39,429 nt of DNA, taken from Chloroflexota bacterium (GTDB taxonomy: Bacteria; Chloroflexota; Anaerolineae; B4-G1; DUEL01). Within the stretch, counting starts at the first letter, position 1; each line of letters opens with the position of its first letter. The notes under the pieces were generated by a model, which worked only from the letters and a program-made list of their open reading frames with translations, did not search any database and was not told where the DNA came from. The position numbers and the translations under genes were made by a program. Shown here piece by piece: positions 32,934-39,429 of the stretch. Location: assembly GCA_014874475.1 (NCBI GenBank), contig JADBJJ010000008.1, forward strand, positions 64,893 through 104,321, read 5' to 3'.

Positions 32934-33272
32934 TCACCATTTCCGGAAGTCGCCGGACATCTCCAAGTCAGCCCGATAGGTCTGGCTCATCCGGAAACTC
33001 ATAGCGCTCCAGCGCGGGTCACGCCGCTTCTCGGTGGGCTCCACCAGGATGGGAGTCTGGCCCTGGCCCACCGGGTACCCGGCCTGGCCCAGCGCCTGCT
33101 CAATCCGGGCGCGGTCCACCTTCGCCGGGTCGTACTTCACCAGCACCTGCTTCCACGCCGAACTGGCGTAGACGTCCTCCACGCCGTCCAGCTTGGTCAG
33201 CGCATTGCGGACCTTCATGACGTGGTGGTCCGCCCACATCAGCGGGACATCCAGAACTACCTTCTCCATCAT
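32934..33272 (-). CDS. HMA-like (heavy-metal-associated fold) small protein lacking the CxxC motif
   Basis: 112 residues; ATG 33272 or the adjacent ATG 33269 (the second has better spacing from GAGGTGAG). Residues 1-68 follow the HMA beta-alpha-beta-beta-alpha pattern (KVVLDVPL, ALTKLDGVEDVYAS, VLVKYDPAKV, EQALGQAGYPV). Where metal chaperones have GMxCxxC, this one has LMWADHH (11-17), with no cysteine at all in the protein. A His-based metal site is conceivable. The C-terminal 40 residues are polar and unrelated to HMA. It lies between fhs and cooS, which suggests a role with CODH/ACS, perhaps metal handling or assembly, but this is inference. Confidence 0.7.
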   Translation of the reverse strand: MMEKVVLDVPLMWADHHVMKVRNALTKLDGVEDVYASSAWKQVLVKYDPAKVDRARIEQALGQAGYPVGQGQTPILVEPTEKRRDPRWSAMSFRMSQTYRADLEMSGDFRKW

Positions 33273-33278
33273 CTCACC

Positions 33279-33299
33279 TCACTTTCCACTTTTCACTTT
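33279..33299. repeat. Three tandem heptamers (TCACTTT type)
   Basis: TCACTTT, CCACTTT, TCACTTT are contiguous in the gap between fhs and the HMA-like gene, just upstream of the latter's ribosome-binding site. Confidence 0.6.
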
Positions 33300-33306
33300 A
33301 CTATCG

Positions 33307-33340
33307 GGTGGCGGGGGAGGATGGCCCTCCACCCACCACC
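33307..33340 (-). terminator. GC-rich hairpin after fhs
   Basis: GGTGGCGGGGGAGG (33307-33320) and CCTCCACCCACCACC (33326-33340) pair over about 13 bp with one bulge and a short loop in the 87-base gap after the fhs stop. There is no U-run, so an attenuator or 3'-end stabiliser is as likely as a terminator. Confidence 0.4.
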
Positions 33341-33359
33341 AAGACCGGGGACGCGGGGG

Positions 33360-35213
33360 TTAGAACAGCCCCTTCACTTTGCCGGTCGCCAGGTCAATAT
33401 CCACATCCACGAAGGCGGGGCGGCTGGGCAGACCGGGCATCGTCCGCATCGCGCCGCAGAGGGGGTAGAGGAAGCCCGCCCCTACGCTGGCGCGGATATC
33501 GCGAACAGGCAACCGGAAGCCGCGCGGCGCCCCCTTTAGTTCGGGATTGTGGGAGAAAGATAGATGGGTCTTGGCCATGCAGAGGGGCAGGCGATCATAG
33601 CCCATTGCGGTGTAGAGTTCAATCTTCCGCTCCGCCTCCGGCATATAATCCACCCCATCGGCGCGGTAAATCTCGCGGGCGATGGTCTCAATCTTCTCCC
33701 TGATGGGGATGTCCAGCGGGTAGAGGAAGCGGAAGTTGCTGGGCTGCTCGCAGGCCCGGACCACCGCCTCGGCCAGCGCCGCACCGCCTTCCCCGCCCTT
33801 GGCCCACACCTCGCTGACGACGCAGTCAAACGCGCCGGCCTTCATCGCCGCTTCCCGGATCACGCCGATCTCCCGGTCGGTATCCGTCTTGAAGCGATTG
33901 ATGGCGACCACCACCGGGATGCCGAACTTCAGCACGTTCTCAATGTGCTGAATCAGGTTGGGCAGACCCGCCTGGAGCAATTCAACGTTTTCCTCAGTGT
34001 ATGCTTTGTCCAGCGGACGACCGGGCACCACCTTGGGGCCACCGCCGTGCATCTTGAGGGCGCGGACGGTGCAGACCAGCACGACGCAGTTGGGGATGAG
34101 GCCGGAGTAGCGGCACTTAATGTTGAAGAACTTCTCCATCCCGCAGTCGGCGCCGAAGCCGGACTCAGTGACCACAAAACCATCCGGTCCCACCAGTTTG
34201 AGGGCAATCTGGTCGGCGATAATGGAGTTGTTGCCCTGGGCGATGTTGGCAAAGGGGCCGCAATGCACGAACGCCGGAGTGCCTTCCAGAGTCTGCATCA
34301 GGTTGGGCATCAGGGCGTCCTTCAGGAGCACCGTCATCGCGCCGGCCACCTTCAGGTCTTCGGCAGTCAGTGGGCGCCCGTCCTTGCTGAAGCCCCAGAC
34401 GATGCGGCCCAGCCGTTCCCGCAAGTCTGCCAACCCCTTGTAGCCGTCCACCAGGGCCAGGATAGCCATAATCTCCGAAGCGACGGTGATGTCGTAGCCA
34501 GTGACTCTAGGGACGCCATCGGTGCCGTAGGGAAGATTGGCCACCACCTCCCCCAGCGTGCTGGCTCCTTCCGGCAGCGGCTCGCCGACCTGCCCAGCCT
34601 GGAGGCCAATGATGATGTTGCGCAGCGCCCGGTCGCTGATGTCCACAACCCGGTTCCAGAGAATGGAGTTGGGGTCAATGTCCAAACGGGGGATTTCCGG
34701 GCAGAACTTCGCCAACTGCTCGTCGGTCATCTCCCACTCGTGGAGGATACGGGCGTCAATGGCCGCCGCCAGCAGGTTATGAGCCGCGCCCACCGCGTGG
34801 ATGTCGCCGGTCAGGTGGAGGTTGAAGTCCTCCATCGGCACCACCTGAGAGTAACCGCCGCCGGCCGCGCCTCCCTTGATGCCAAAGGTCGGCCCCATAG
34901 AGGGCTGGCGAATGCAGGTGATCACCTTTTTGCCAATATAAGCCAGCCCCAGGCTGGTGCCGATGGTGGTGACGGTCTTTCCCTCCCCCAGCGGGGTCGG
35001 CGTGATGGCCGTCACATCCACATACTTGCCGTTGGGCCGATCCTTTAGCCGATGCAGGACGTCCAGGTGGACCTTGGCCTTATACTTGCCGTAGAGTTCC
35101 AGGTCGTCCTCGCTGAGCCCAACGCTGGCCGCGACCTCTGCAATGGGGATCAATTCGGCCATCTGGGCAATTTCAATGTCGCTGGGTACTGGATAGACTC
35201 GTTTGACGGGCAT
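33360..35213 (-). CDS. fhs: Formate--tetrahydrofolate ligase
   Basis: 617 residues; ATG 35213 with GGAGG 7 bases upstream. The P-loop is [10 protein letters not shown] (71-80). Characteristic segments include [54 protein letters not shown] and [16 protein letters not shown]. It activates formate to 10-formyl-H4F with ATP, the first H4F step of the methyl branch. It is some 60 residues longer than the Moorella enzyme, nearer in length to the synthetase domain of eukaryotic C1-THF synthase. It is the second gene of the Wood-Ljungdahl transcript. A small TGCGT-TTC-ACGCA hairpin (35274-35286) sits between it and the DUF166 gene. Confidence 0.97.
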   Translation of the reverse strand: MPVKRVYPVPSDIEIAQMAELIPIAEVAASVGLSEDDLELYGKYKAKVHLDVLHRLKDRPNGKYVDVTAITPTPLGEGKTVTTIGTSLGLAYIGKKVITCIRQPSMGPTFGIKGGAAGGGYSQVVPMEDFNLHLTGDIHAVGAAHNLLAAAIDARILHEWEMTDEQLAKFCPEIPRLDIDPNSILWNRVVDISDRALRNIIIGLQAGQVGEPLPEGASTLGEVVANLPYGTDGVPRVTGYDITVASEIMAILALVDGYKGLADLRERLGRIVWGFSKDGRPLTAEDLKVAGAMTVLLKDALMPNLMQTLEGTPAFVHCGPFANIAQGNNSIIADQIALKLVGPDGFVVTESGFGADCGMEKFFNIKCRYSGLIPNCVVLVCTVRALKMHGGGPKVVPGRPLDKAYTEENVELLQAGLPNLIQHIENVLKFGIPVVVAINRFKTDTDREIGVIREAAMKAGAFDCVVSEVWAKGGEGGAALAEAVVRACEQPSNFRFLYPLDIPIREKIETIAREIYRADGVDYMPEAERKIELYTAMGYDRLPLCMAKTHLSFSHNPELKGAPRGFRLPVRDIRASVGAGFLYPLCGAMRTMPGLPSRPAFVDVDIDLATGKVKGLF

Positions 35214-35286
35214 AGGTGTTCCTCCTTTTTGAGTTACGGGATGGTTGGACGCTCACAATCAGGGTTTGAGAGGTGCGTTTCACGCA

Positions 35287-36402
35287 TTATGCCGACCGTC
35301 CCTCGGGCACCAGATAGGCGGCCCGGGGCAGGAGCGGCGCGACTTCCACTTCCACTGCTTGCCGCATCAGTTGACCAGCCACATGCAACAAAGTATCGCC
35401 CAGCGCCCGCTCTATGGTCATCCCCGCCAGGCAGGGATAGTGATGGTGCAAAATGCCCGCCTGCAAGATAGCCTCCCCCAGCGACACTCCGACCAGGTGT
35501 TCGGCGACGAAGCGGGCGCCGCCACAGGCCGTATCCCGTTCTACCTCCACTGCTTGGACCACGCCGTTGGCGGCGCGGATGCGAAAGACGGGGCGGCCGA
35601 AATAGCGGGCAAACTCAGAGATCCAGGGGTTGGAACAGGCCACTCGCTGATGGCGAACATTGTAGCCATCCTCAGTGAGCGAACAAAAGGGTCGCGGGAA
35701 AACCGCCGCGACCCCCATCTGATTCAGACGGACCTCCAGTTGGCGGATGAGCCCTTCCGGAAGCCAGGCGCTGTGGTCCACTGGGGCGATGACCGCTTGC
35801 GCGCCGGCTCGTCGGGCGATATCGGGGATCAGTTGGGCGACGGCGGGGCTTTCGCCCAGCGCCAGGATGAGGTCCGCCGGAGGGACGTGGAGAGGGAGAT
35901 AGGATTCCGGGTCATCTATCATTGCCGGAAGTTCGGGCGCCCGCCAGCACTCCACCGTCCAGCCTCGGGGACCGTGGGCGCGGACGTTCTCCACAATGCG
36001 CTGTCCGTAGTGGCCCTGGATGATGGCAAAGATGCGCATCCGGGCCGGACGAGGCCGTCCCCACTCCAGCGGCTGCCGGATGGCCTCTACCAGGTCCTCT
36101 ACTTGCCGCCCCACCTTCGTCTGACGGTAGTGAATGTGGATCCGGTTATCGTCCAGGTTGAGCACCACCACCTTGAGGCCGGGGAGGACCTGAAAGACCT
36201 GGGCAACCACGGCTTCCTGCTCTTCGCCTGGGGCACCGATGACCACCACATCGGGCGCCATCTCCTGGATACGGACAAAGGTCTCGGGAGAAATGTCGCC
36301 ACTGCCGACGACCTCCAGCCCCGACTGTTCCCGCAGGAGCGTCTCCACGCCCTCCGCGAAGAGAGGATGCCCAGTGAGGATAAACACGCGACAGATGGAC
36401 AT
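35287..36402 (-). CDS. Pseudo-receiver fused to DUF166
   Basis: 371 residues, ATG 36402, no clear ribosome-binding site because an operator palindrome abuts the start codon. Residues 4-110 resemble a NarL-type response-regulator receiver (VFILTGHPLFAEGVETLL, PDVVVIGAPG), but the position of the phospho-accepting Asp at the end of strand 3 is Gly56, so it is probably not phosphorylated. Residues 122-355 match the DUF166 family: ADLILALGES, AVIAPVDHSAWLP, PFCSL (C240), TACGG (C293), HHYPCLAGM (C324), DTLLHVAGQ. The function of DUF166 is unknown; the conserved cysteines suggest a metal or redox site. As first gene of the Wood-Ljungdahl cluster it could be a sensor or a cofactor or assembly protein. 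No DNA-binding domain is present. Confidence 0.8.
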   Translation of the reverse strand: MSICRVFILTGHPLFAEGVETLLREQSGLEVVGSGDISPETFVRIQEMAPDVVVIGAPGEEQEAVVAQVFQVLPGLKVVVLNLDDNRIHIHYRQTKVGRQVEDLVEAIRQPLEWGRPRPARMRIFAIIQGHYGQRIVENVRAHGPRGWTVECWRAPELPAMIDDPESYLPLHVPPADLILALGESPAVAQLIPDIARRAGAQAVIAPVDHSAWLPEGLIRQLEVRLNQMGVAAVFPRPFCSLTEDGYNVRHQRVACSNPWISEFARYFGRPVFRIRAANGVVQAVEVERDTACGGARFVAEHLVGVSLGEAILQAGILHHHYPCLAGMTIERALGDTLLHVAGQLMRQAVEVEVAPLLPRAAYLVPEGRSA

Positions 36403-36428
36403 ACTGACCGCCGGTCAGTTACTGACCG
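36403..36428. promoter_or_regulatory. Triple half-site operator at the Wood-Ljungdahl promoter
   Basis: ACTGACCG (36403-36410), C, CGGTCAGT (36412-36419), T, ACTGACCG (36421-36428): three identical 8-mers in alternating orientation, giving two overlapping perfect 17-base palindromes. It spans the predicted transcription start and touches the ATG at 36402, so a bound protein would block both transcription and ribosome access. Palindromes of this size are typical of TetR-type repressors (inference); no regulator gene is in the window. Confidence 0.8.
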
Positions 36429-36434
36429 CTTTTC

Positions 36435-36462
36435 ATGATACACCATCTGGTTGCCTTGTCTA
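36435..36462 (-). promoter_or_regulatory. Sigma70-type promoter of the DUF166-fhs-CODH/ACS run
   Basis: Minus strand TAGACA (36462-36457), a 16-base spacer, TATCAT (36440-36435); five of six consensus bases in each box. The start is expected near 36427, inside the operator, giving a leader of about 25 bases. Confidence 0.7.
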
Positions 36463-36494
36463 TAGCACAATGGGACTATTTGAGAGGCGTTGGT

Positions 36495-36508
36495 AGTCCT
36501 TTAGGACT
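36495..36508. other. Small palindrome AGTCCT-TT-AGGACT after the GH94 gene
   Basis: A 6-bp hairpin 11 bases past the GH94 stop. There is no T-run, so termination is uncertain. A further TAGTCC/GGACTA pairing with 36472-36477 is possible. Confidence 0.35.
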
Positions 36509-36519
36509 GTAACCGCTGC

Positions 36520-38913
36520 CTATTCCAGGATGACCCGTACCCTCACCCCGCTCTGTCCGGCGGGCGGGAAGGGCACCACGTTGCCCTCTACGGGTTTGCC
36601 GTCCACTTCCAGCCGGGCAGTGTTGCCCGGCCCCTGCCGCTCCACCTGAATGTGGTAAGTCACACCGCGGAAGACCCGGCGGGCCCGGAATCCAGGCCAA
36701 GAGGAGGGGATGGCAGGTAGGACCTGGAGGCCCCGAAAGGTGGGACGGATGCCCAGAATCCACTCCGTCGCCGCCACGAACATCCAGGAAGCCGTCCCGG
36801 TCAGCCAGGCGTTCCGCCCGTAGCCGAACTGGGGATGGGTGGGGCCAGCGATGTTGCCACAATAGACATAGGGCTCCACCTGATACCGATCGTTATCCTG
36901 CCGGGCCAGTGGCATCATCTGGCGATAATACTGGTATGCCCGATCCACCCACCCCAGCCGGACCGCCGCAATGACTGCCCAGGGATTGGTGTGACAGAAA
37001 ATGCCGCCGTTCTCCTTAGCGCCAGGCGGATAAGTCGTGGTACCCCGTACCCGCTCGTCCCCTCGTTCGTAGGGAGGCCAGAGAAGTGCCAGCCCAAAGG
37101 GGGTGTTCAGTTTCTGGTGGGCGCTCTCCATCGCCCGCTCGGCCCGCTCCCGGGGCGCACATTCGCCGATGACGGCCCAGGTCTGGGTGTTGAGGCTAAT
37201 TTTGTGGTACGGTTCGCTCTTGACTCCGACCGGTCTGCCTTCATCGTCAAACGCGCGGGCGTACCATTCACCGTCCCAGGCCACCTCGTTGATAATGCGG
37301 GCCATCTCCTCTTTCAACGCGCGAAACCGCGCCGCCTCTTCGGTCCTGCCCAGCGCGTCGCAGAGGTCCGCCAGGTCCAGGGCCACACGGCAGAACTGCT
37401 GAGCCGCCATGACCGACTCGGCCTTGCCGGAGCCGTGGTCCAGGTTCATCGTGTCGTCCCAGTCGGCAAAGCCCAGACGGGGCAGACCATGCGGGCCCCG
37501 ATGGTTCAGCGTGAACTCCACCGCGCGCAGGATGTGCCCCCAAACGGTATCCTCGCCGCCGTCCTGATAGGGGAGACGGGTCTCCAGATAAGCGAAGTCG
37601 CCGGTCTCCCGCAAGTAGGCCACCGTCGCCAGGATAAGCCAGAGGTGGTCATCGCAGAACCACTGAGGCCATTCGGGGAACTCTGCCGCCAGGCCAGGAC
37701 CGCCCTCTCCGGTAAGCGGAAAAACCTGATGCCAGGTGTGGCCGTCCTGAAACTGTAATTTCCAGAGCATGGTGAGCGTCTCCCGCACTCGATCGGGAGC
37801 GTTATGGGCTGTCGCCAGCGAGTCCTGGGCCGAATCACGCGTCCCCATGCCCCGTCCCAGGCCAGTCTCGTAGGCGGAGACAAACCGAGACCAGAACAGC
37901 GTAGCCCGGCATTGAATCTGGTTCCACCCATTGAGCATCGCGTTCATCTCCGGGTCGGGGGTTTGCACCTGGAATTTGCCCAGATATTCCTGCCAGTCGG
38001 CCCGGAGGGCCTCAAAGGCCGCTGCTACGTTTTCTGGCCGACTGTACTTCTCCACCAGCGCGGGGATGGTTTCCGGCTCGTCGGTCACACCCAGGAGGTA
38101 AATGATCGTCTGTTCCTCGCCGGGCGGCAGGATCAGATCGTGGCAGAGGGAGCCAATATGGTTTCCGCGCGGCGCCTGGCTGTTCCGCGGTTCGCCGGTC
38201 ACCACGACGATGGGGTTGGCAAGACTGCGGTACCGGCCAACGAAGACCTCGCGGTCCGTATCAAATCCCATCGGCGCGACGCTGCTGGCGAAGAACGTAG
38301 TGGTCGGACGGAACCGGGTGGCAGTGCGAATGATGCCGTCCTGAAAGCGGCTCTGGAGGATGTGCTGACCCCAATCCAGGTTGTGCAGGTCTATTTCCGC
38401 GCCCCAGTAAGAGAACTCCCCATAGGAGAAGGAGCGCAGGTCGCGCATCCGGCCTGTCCGATTCCGGACTTTCAGGACCCAGATTTCGCCGGGGAAGGGA
38501 GAGAAGGCCGCTGGAGGGACGAAGTAGAGGATTTCAGCCGCGATTCCGCGGTACTCACTGCGGATGCGAGTGTAGCCGGGCCCGTGACGACACTCATACT
38601 CGTCCAGGGCGCGCTCGGGGACGGGCTGCCAGGTGATGCTCCAGTAGTCCCCCGTCTCCATATCCCGCAGATAGATGTAGCGCCCCGGTTGGTCGGCGGG
38701 AATGGCATTGTAGCGGTAACGGGTGACGCGGCGGTATTTGGGGTCCCGGTCAAAGGAATAGCCGCCGCCGGTGTTGGAGACGATGCCCCCGTACCGCCCC
38801 TCGCCGATGTAGTTCATCCACGGGGTCGGGGTATCGGGCCGAGTGATGACATATTCGCCAGTCTCTTCGTCCAGGTAACCGTAAGCGTTCTGGATACGGT
38901 GAGTCGTGGACAC
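36520..38913 (-). CDS. GH94 family phosphorylase (cellobiose phosphorylase-like)
   Basis: 797 residues from GTG 38913, chosen because GGGAGG lies 7 bases upstream and a strong promoter just before that; the frame stays open for another 109 codons upstream but across that promoter. Matches to cellobiose phosphorylase run the full length: YVITRPDTPTPWMNYIG (21-37), DRDPKYRRVTRYRYN, YECRHGPGYTRI, GLGRGMGTRDSAQD (351-364), the catalytic-acid motif ADWDDTMNL (483-491), TTYPPGAKENGGIFCHTNPW and YGRNAWLTGTASW near the C-terminus. These enzymes split a beta-disaccharide with phosphate into a sugar 1-phosphate and free sugar. Cellobiose is the first guess, but other GH94 specificities cannot be excluded. 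Cytoplasmic; unrelated in function to the Wood-Ljungdahl genes downstream. Confidence 0.9.
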   Translation of the reverse strand: MSTTHRIQNAYGYLDEETGEYVITRPDTPTPWMNYIGEGRYGGIVSNTGGGYSFDRDPKYRRVTRYRYNAIPADQPGRYIYLRDMETGDYWSITWQPVPERALDEYECRHGPGYTRIRSEYRGIAAEILYFVPPAAFSPFPGEIWVLKVRNRTGRMRDLRSFSYGEFSYWGAEIDLHNLDWGQHILQSRFQDGIIRTATRFRPTTTFFASSVAPMGFDTDREVFVGRYRSLANPIVVVTGEPRNSQAPRGNHIGSLCHDLILPPGEEQTIIYLLGVTDEPETIPALVEKYSRPENVAAAFEALRADWQEYLGKFQVQTPDPEMNAMLNGWNQIQCRATLFWSRFVSAYETGLGRGMGTRDSAQDSLATAHNAPDRVRETLTMLWKLQFQDGHTWHQVFPLTGEGGPGLAAEFPEWPQWFCDDHLWLILATVAYLRETGDFAYLETRLPYQDGGEDTVWGHILRAVEFTLNHRGPHGLPRLGFADWDDTMNLDHGSGKAESVMAAQQFCRVALDLADLCDALGRTEEAARFRALKEEMARIINEVAWDGEWYARAFDDEGRPVGVKSEPYHKISLNTQTWAVIGECAPRERAERAMESAHQKLNTPFGLALLWPPYERGDERVRGTTTYPPGAKENGGIFCHTNPWAVIAAVRLGWVDRAYQYYRQMMPLARQDNDRYQVEPYVYCGNIAGPTHPQFGYGRNAWLTGTASWMFVAATEWILGIRPTFRGLQVLPAIPSSWPGFRARRVFRGVTYHIQVERQGPGNTARLEVDGKPVEGNVVPFPPAGQSGVRVRVILE

Positions 38914-38949
38914 AGCCGCACCTCCCGGAGAGGATCCATAACCGTCCCA

Positions 38950-38977
38950 ATTGTACCCACAGGAGGGAATCTGACAA
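38950..38977 (-). promoter_or_regulatory. Sigma70-type promoter of the GH94 gene
   Basis: Minus strand TTGTCA (38977-38972), a 16-base spacer, TACAAT (38955-38950). The predicted start near 38943 leaves a 30-base leader containing the GGGAGG site, which supports the GTG start at 38913. Confidence 0.75.
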
Positions 38978-39132
38978 GAGGGCCGCTCTACCCGAACCCT
39001 CTCTCTGTGAGCCGTATAACGGAACCGCCCGATGAGTCTATCTGAAAATTCGCACGGCTGCCCAGATAGAGGACTGGAGGCAATCGCCTTCGGCCATTGT
39101 TGCCCCATCCTCTCCCCTGAAGGGCCGGCAAC

Positions 39133-39160
39133 TTGCGTCTTTTTCCACCTTGAATATAAT
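39133..39160 (+). promoter_or_regulatory. Promoter of the acyl-CoA dehydrogenase gene
   Basis: A perfect TATAAT at 39155-39160 with a weak TTGCGT 16 bases upstream (39133-39138). The palindromic operator starts inside the -10 box. Confidence 0.65.
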
Positions 39161-39174
39161 GACCGATAGTCAGT
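39158..39174. promoter_or_regulatory. Operator palindrome at the acyl-CoA dehydrogenase promoter
   Basis: AATGACCG, A, TAGTCAGT: the same 8+1+8 geometry as 36403-36419, matching those half-sites in 7 and 6 of 8 positions. It overlaps the -10 box and the start region, where binding would repress. Confidence 0.65.
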
Positions 39175-39196
39175 TATTCCACGCCGGAGGAATCCT

Positions 39197-39429
39197 ATGG
39201 ACTTTTCCCTGACCCCTGAGCACGAAATGGTCGTCCGCATGGTGCGGGACTTCGCCGAGAAAGAGGTGGCCCCCTATATCAAAGAGTACGACCGCGCCCA
39301 CAAACCCTTCGTCCGGGCTATTGAACGGATGGCGGAACTGGGCATTATGGGCATTTGCATCCCCGTCCGCTACGGCGGGCAGGGGATGGACTACATCAGC
39401 CTGGGGCTGGCCTGCGAGGAACTGGAGCG
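39197..39429 (+). CDS. Acyl-CoA dehydrogenase, N-terminal part (cut by window edge)
   Basis: 77 codons are visible from ATG 39197 (CGGAGG seven bases upstream). MDFSLTPEHEMVVRMVRDFA, the AEKEVAPY segment and IPVRYGGQGMDY match the N-terminal helical domain of FAD-dependent acyl-CoA dehydrogenases. The family oxidises acyl-CoA to enoyl-CoA and passes electrons to ETF. The acyl chain specificity lies outside the window. It is the only plus-strand gene, divergent from GH94, and shares an operator type with the Wood-Ljungdahl promoter. Confidence 0.93.
   Translation, partial: MDFSLTPEHEMVVRMVRDFAEKEVAPYIKEYDRAHKPFVRAIERMAELGIMGICIPVRYGGQGMDYISLGLACEELE

Noticed and set aside
38914-39240. A longer GH94 start, giving 906 residues
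   Set aside because: The extra 109 codons cross a well-formed promoter and overlap the divergent acyl-CoA dehydrogenase start. GTG 38913 has a ribosome-binding site and gives the family's normal length.
1-39429. CRISPR arrays, tRNA or rRNA genes, insertion sequences
   Set aside because: No regularly spaced long repeats, tRNA-like cloverleaf, rRNA sequence, transposase or terminal inverted repeats were seen on reading both strands; I could not run dedicated scanners.

Overview
The window is a dense, almost entirely minus-strand block of anaerobic C1 and electron-transfer genes from a GC-rich bacterium. It carries a bacterial, tetrahydrofolate-based Wood-Ljungdahl pathway: fhs, folD, acsE, CODH, an AcsB with the long bacterial N-terminal part, the two CFeSP subunits, a RACo-type activator and CooC. 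This sits beside a very large set of soluble heterodisulfide-reductase (Hdr) proteins. The combination, together with strong GGAGG ribosome-binding sites and long co-directional gene runs, fits an anaerobic Chloroflexota-type organism (Anaerolineae or Dehalococcoidia) best. That assignment is an inference; there is no rRNA or marker gene to prove it.

Right end (36.4-39.4 kb): a plus-strand acyl-CoA dehydrogenase (cut by the window edge) is divergent from a GH94 cellobiose-phosphorylase-like gene. Each has a readable promoter.

Middle (14.3-36.4 kb, minus strand, transcribed right to left): pseudo-receiver/DUF166 protein, fhs, a cysteine-free HMA-like protein, cooS, acsB, acsD, acsC, a decayed small ORF, the RACo-type activator, a short HEPN ORF, cooC, acsE, folD, hdrC, hdrB, a class V aminotransferase, hdrA, a GNAT acetyltransferase, hdrC, hdrB. 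The methyl branch supplies methyl-H4F. AcsE moves the methyl group to CFeSP (AcsCD), the activator re-reduces CFeSP, CooC matures the nickel sites, and CooS/AcsB make or cleave acetyl-CoA. No methylene-H4F reductase (metF) and no formate dehydrogenase catalytic subunit is present, although HdrABC genes directly follow folD.

Left (1-14.0 kb, minus strand): tandem HdrA, short HdrA (QmoA-like), HdrD, full HdrA, MvhD, an FrhB/FdhB-type subunit, a 2Fe-2S/2x4Fe-4S protein, a fumarate-reductase-type flavoprotein and a second tandem HdrA running off the window. This looks like one soluble flavin-based electron-transfer assembly whose final substrate cannot be read from the sequence.

Regulatory signals are unusually legible. 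The Wood-Ljungdahl promoter (36.4 kb) and the acyl-CoA dehydrogenase promoter (39.1 kb) carry the same 8+1+8 palindrome, suggesting one repressor, perhaps TetR-type, links beta-oxidation and the C1 pathway. Terminator-like hairpins plus a consensus promoter split acsB from acsD. Heptanucleotide tandem repeats occupy several short gaps. No gap exceeds 300 bases.
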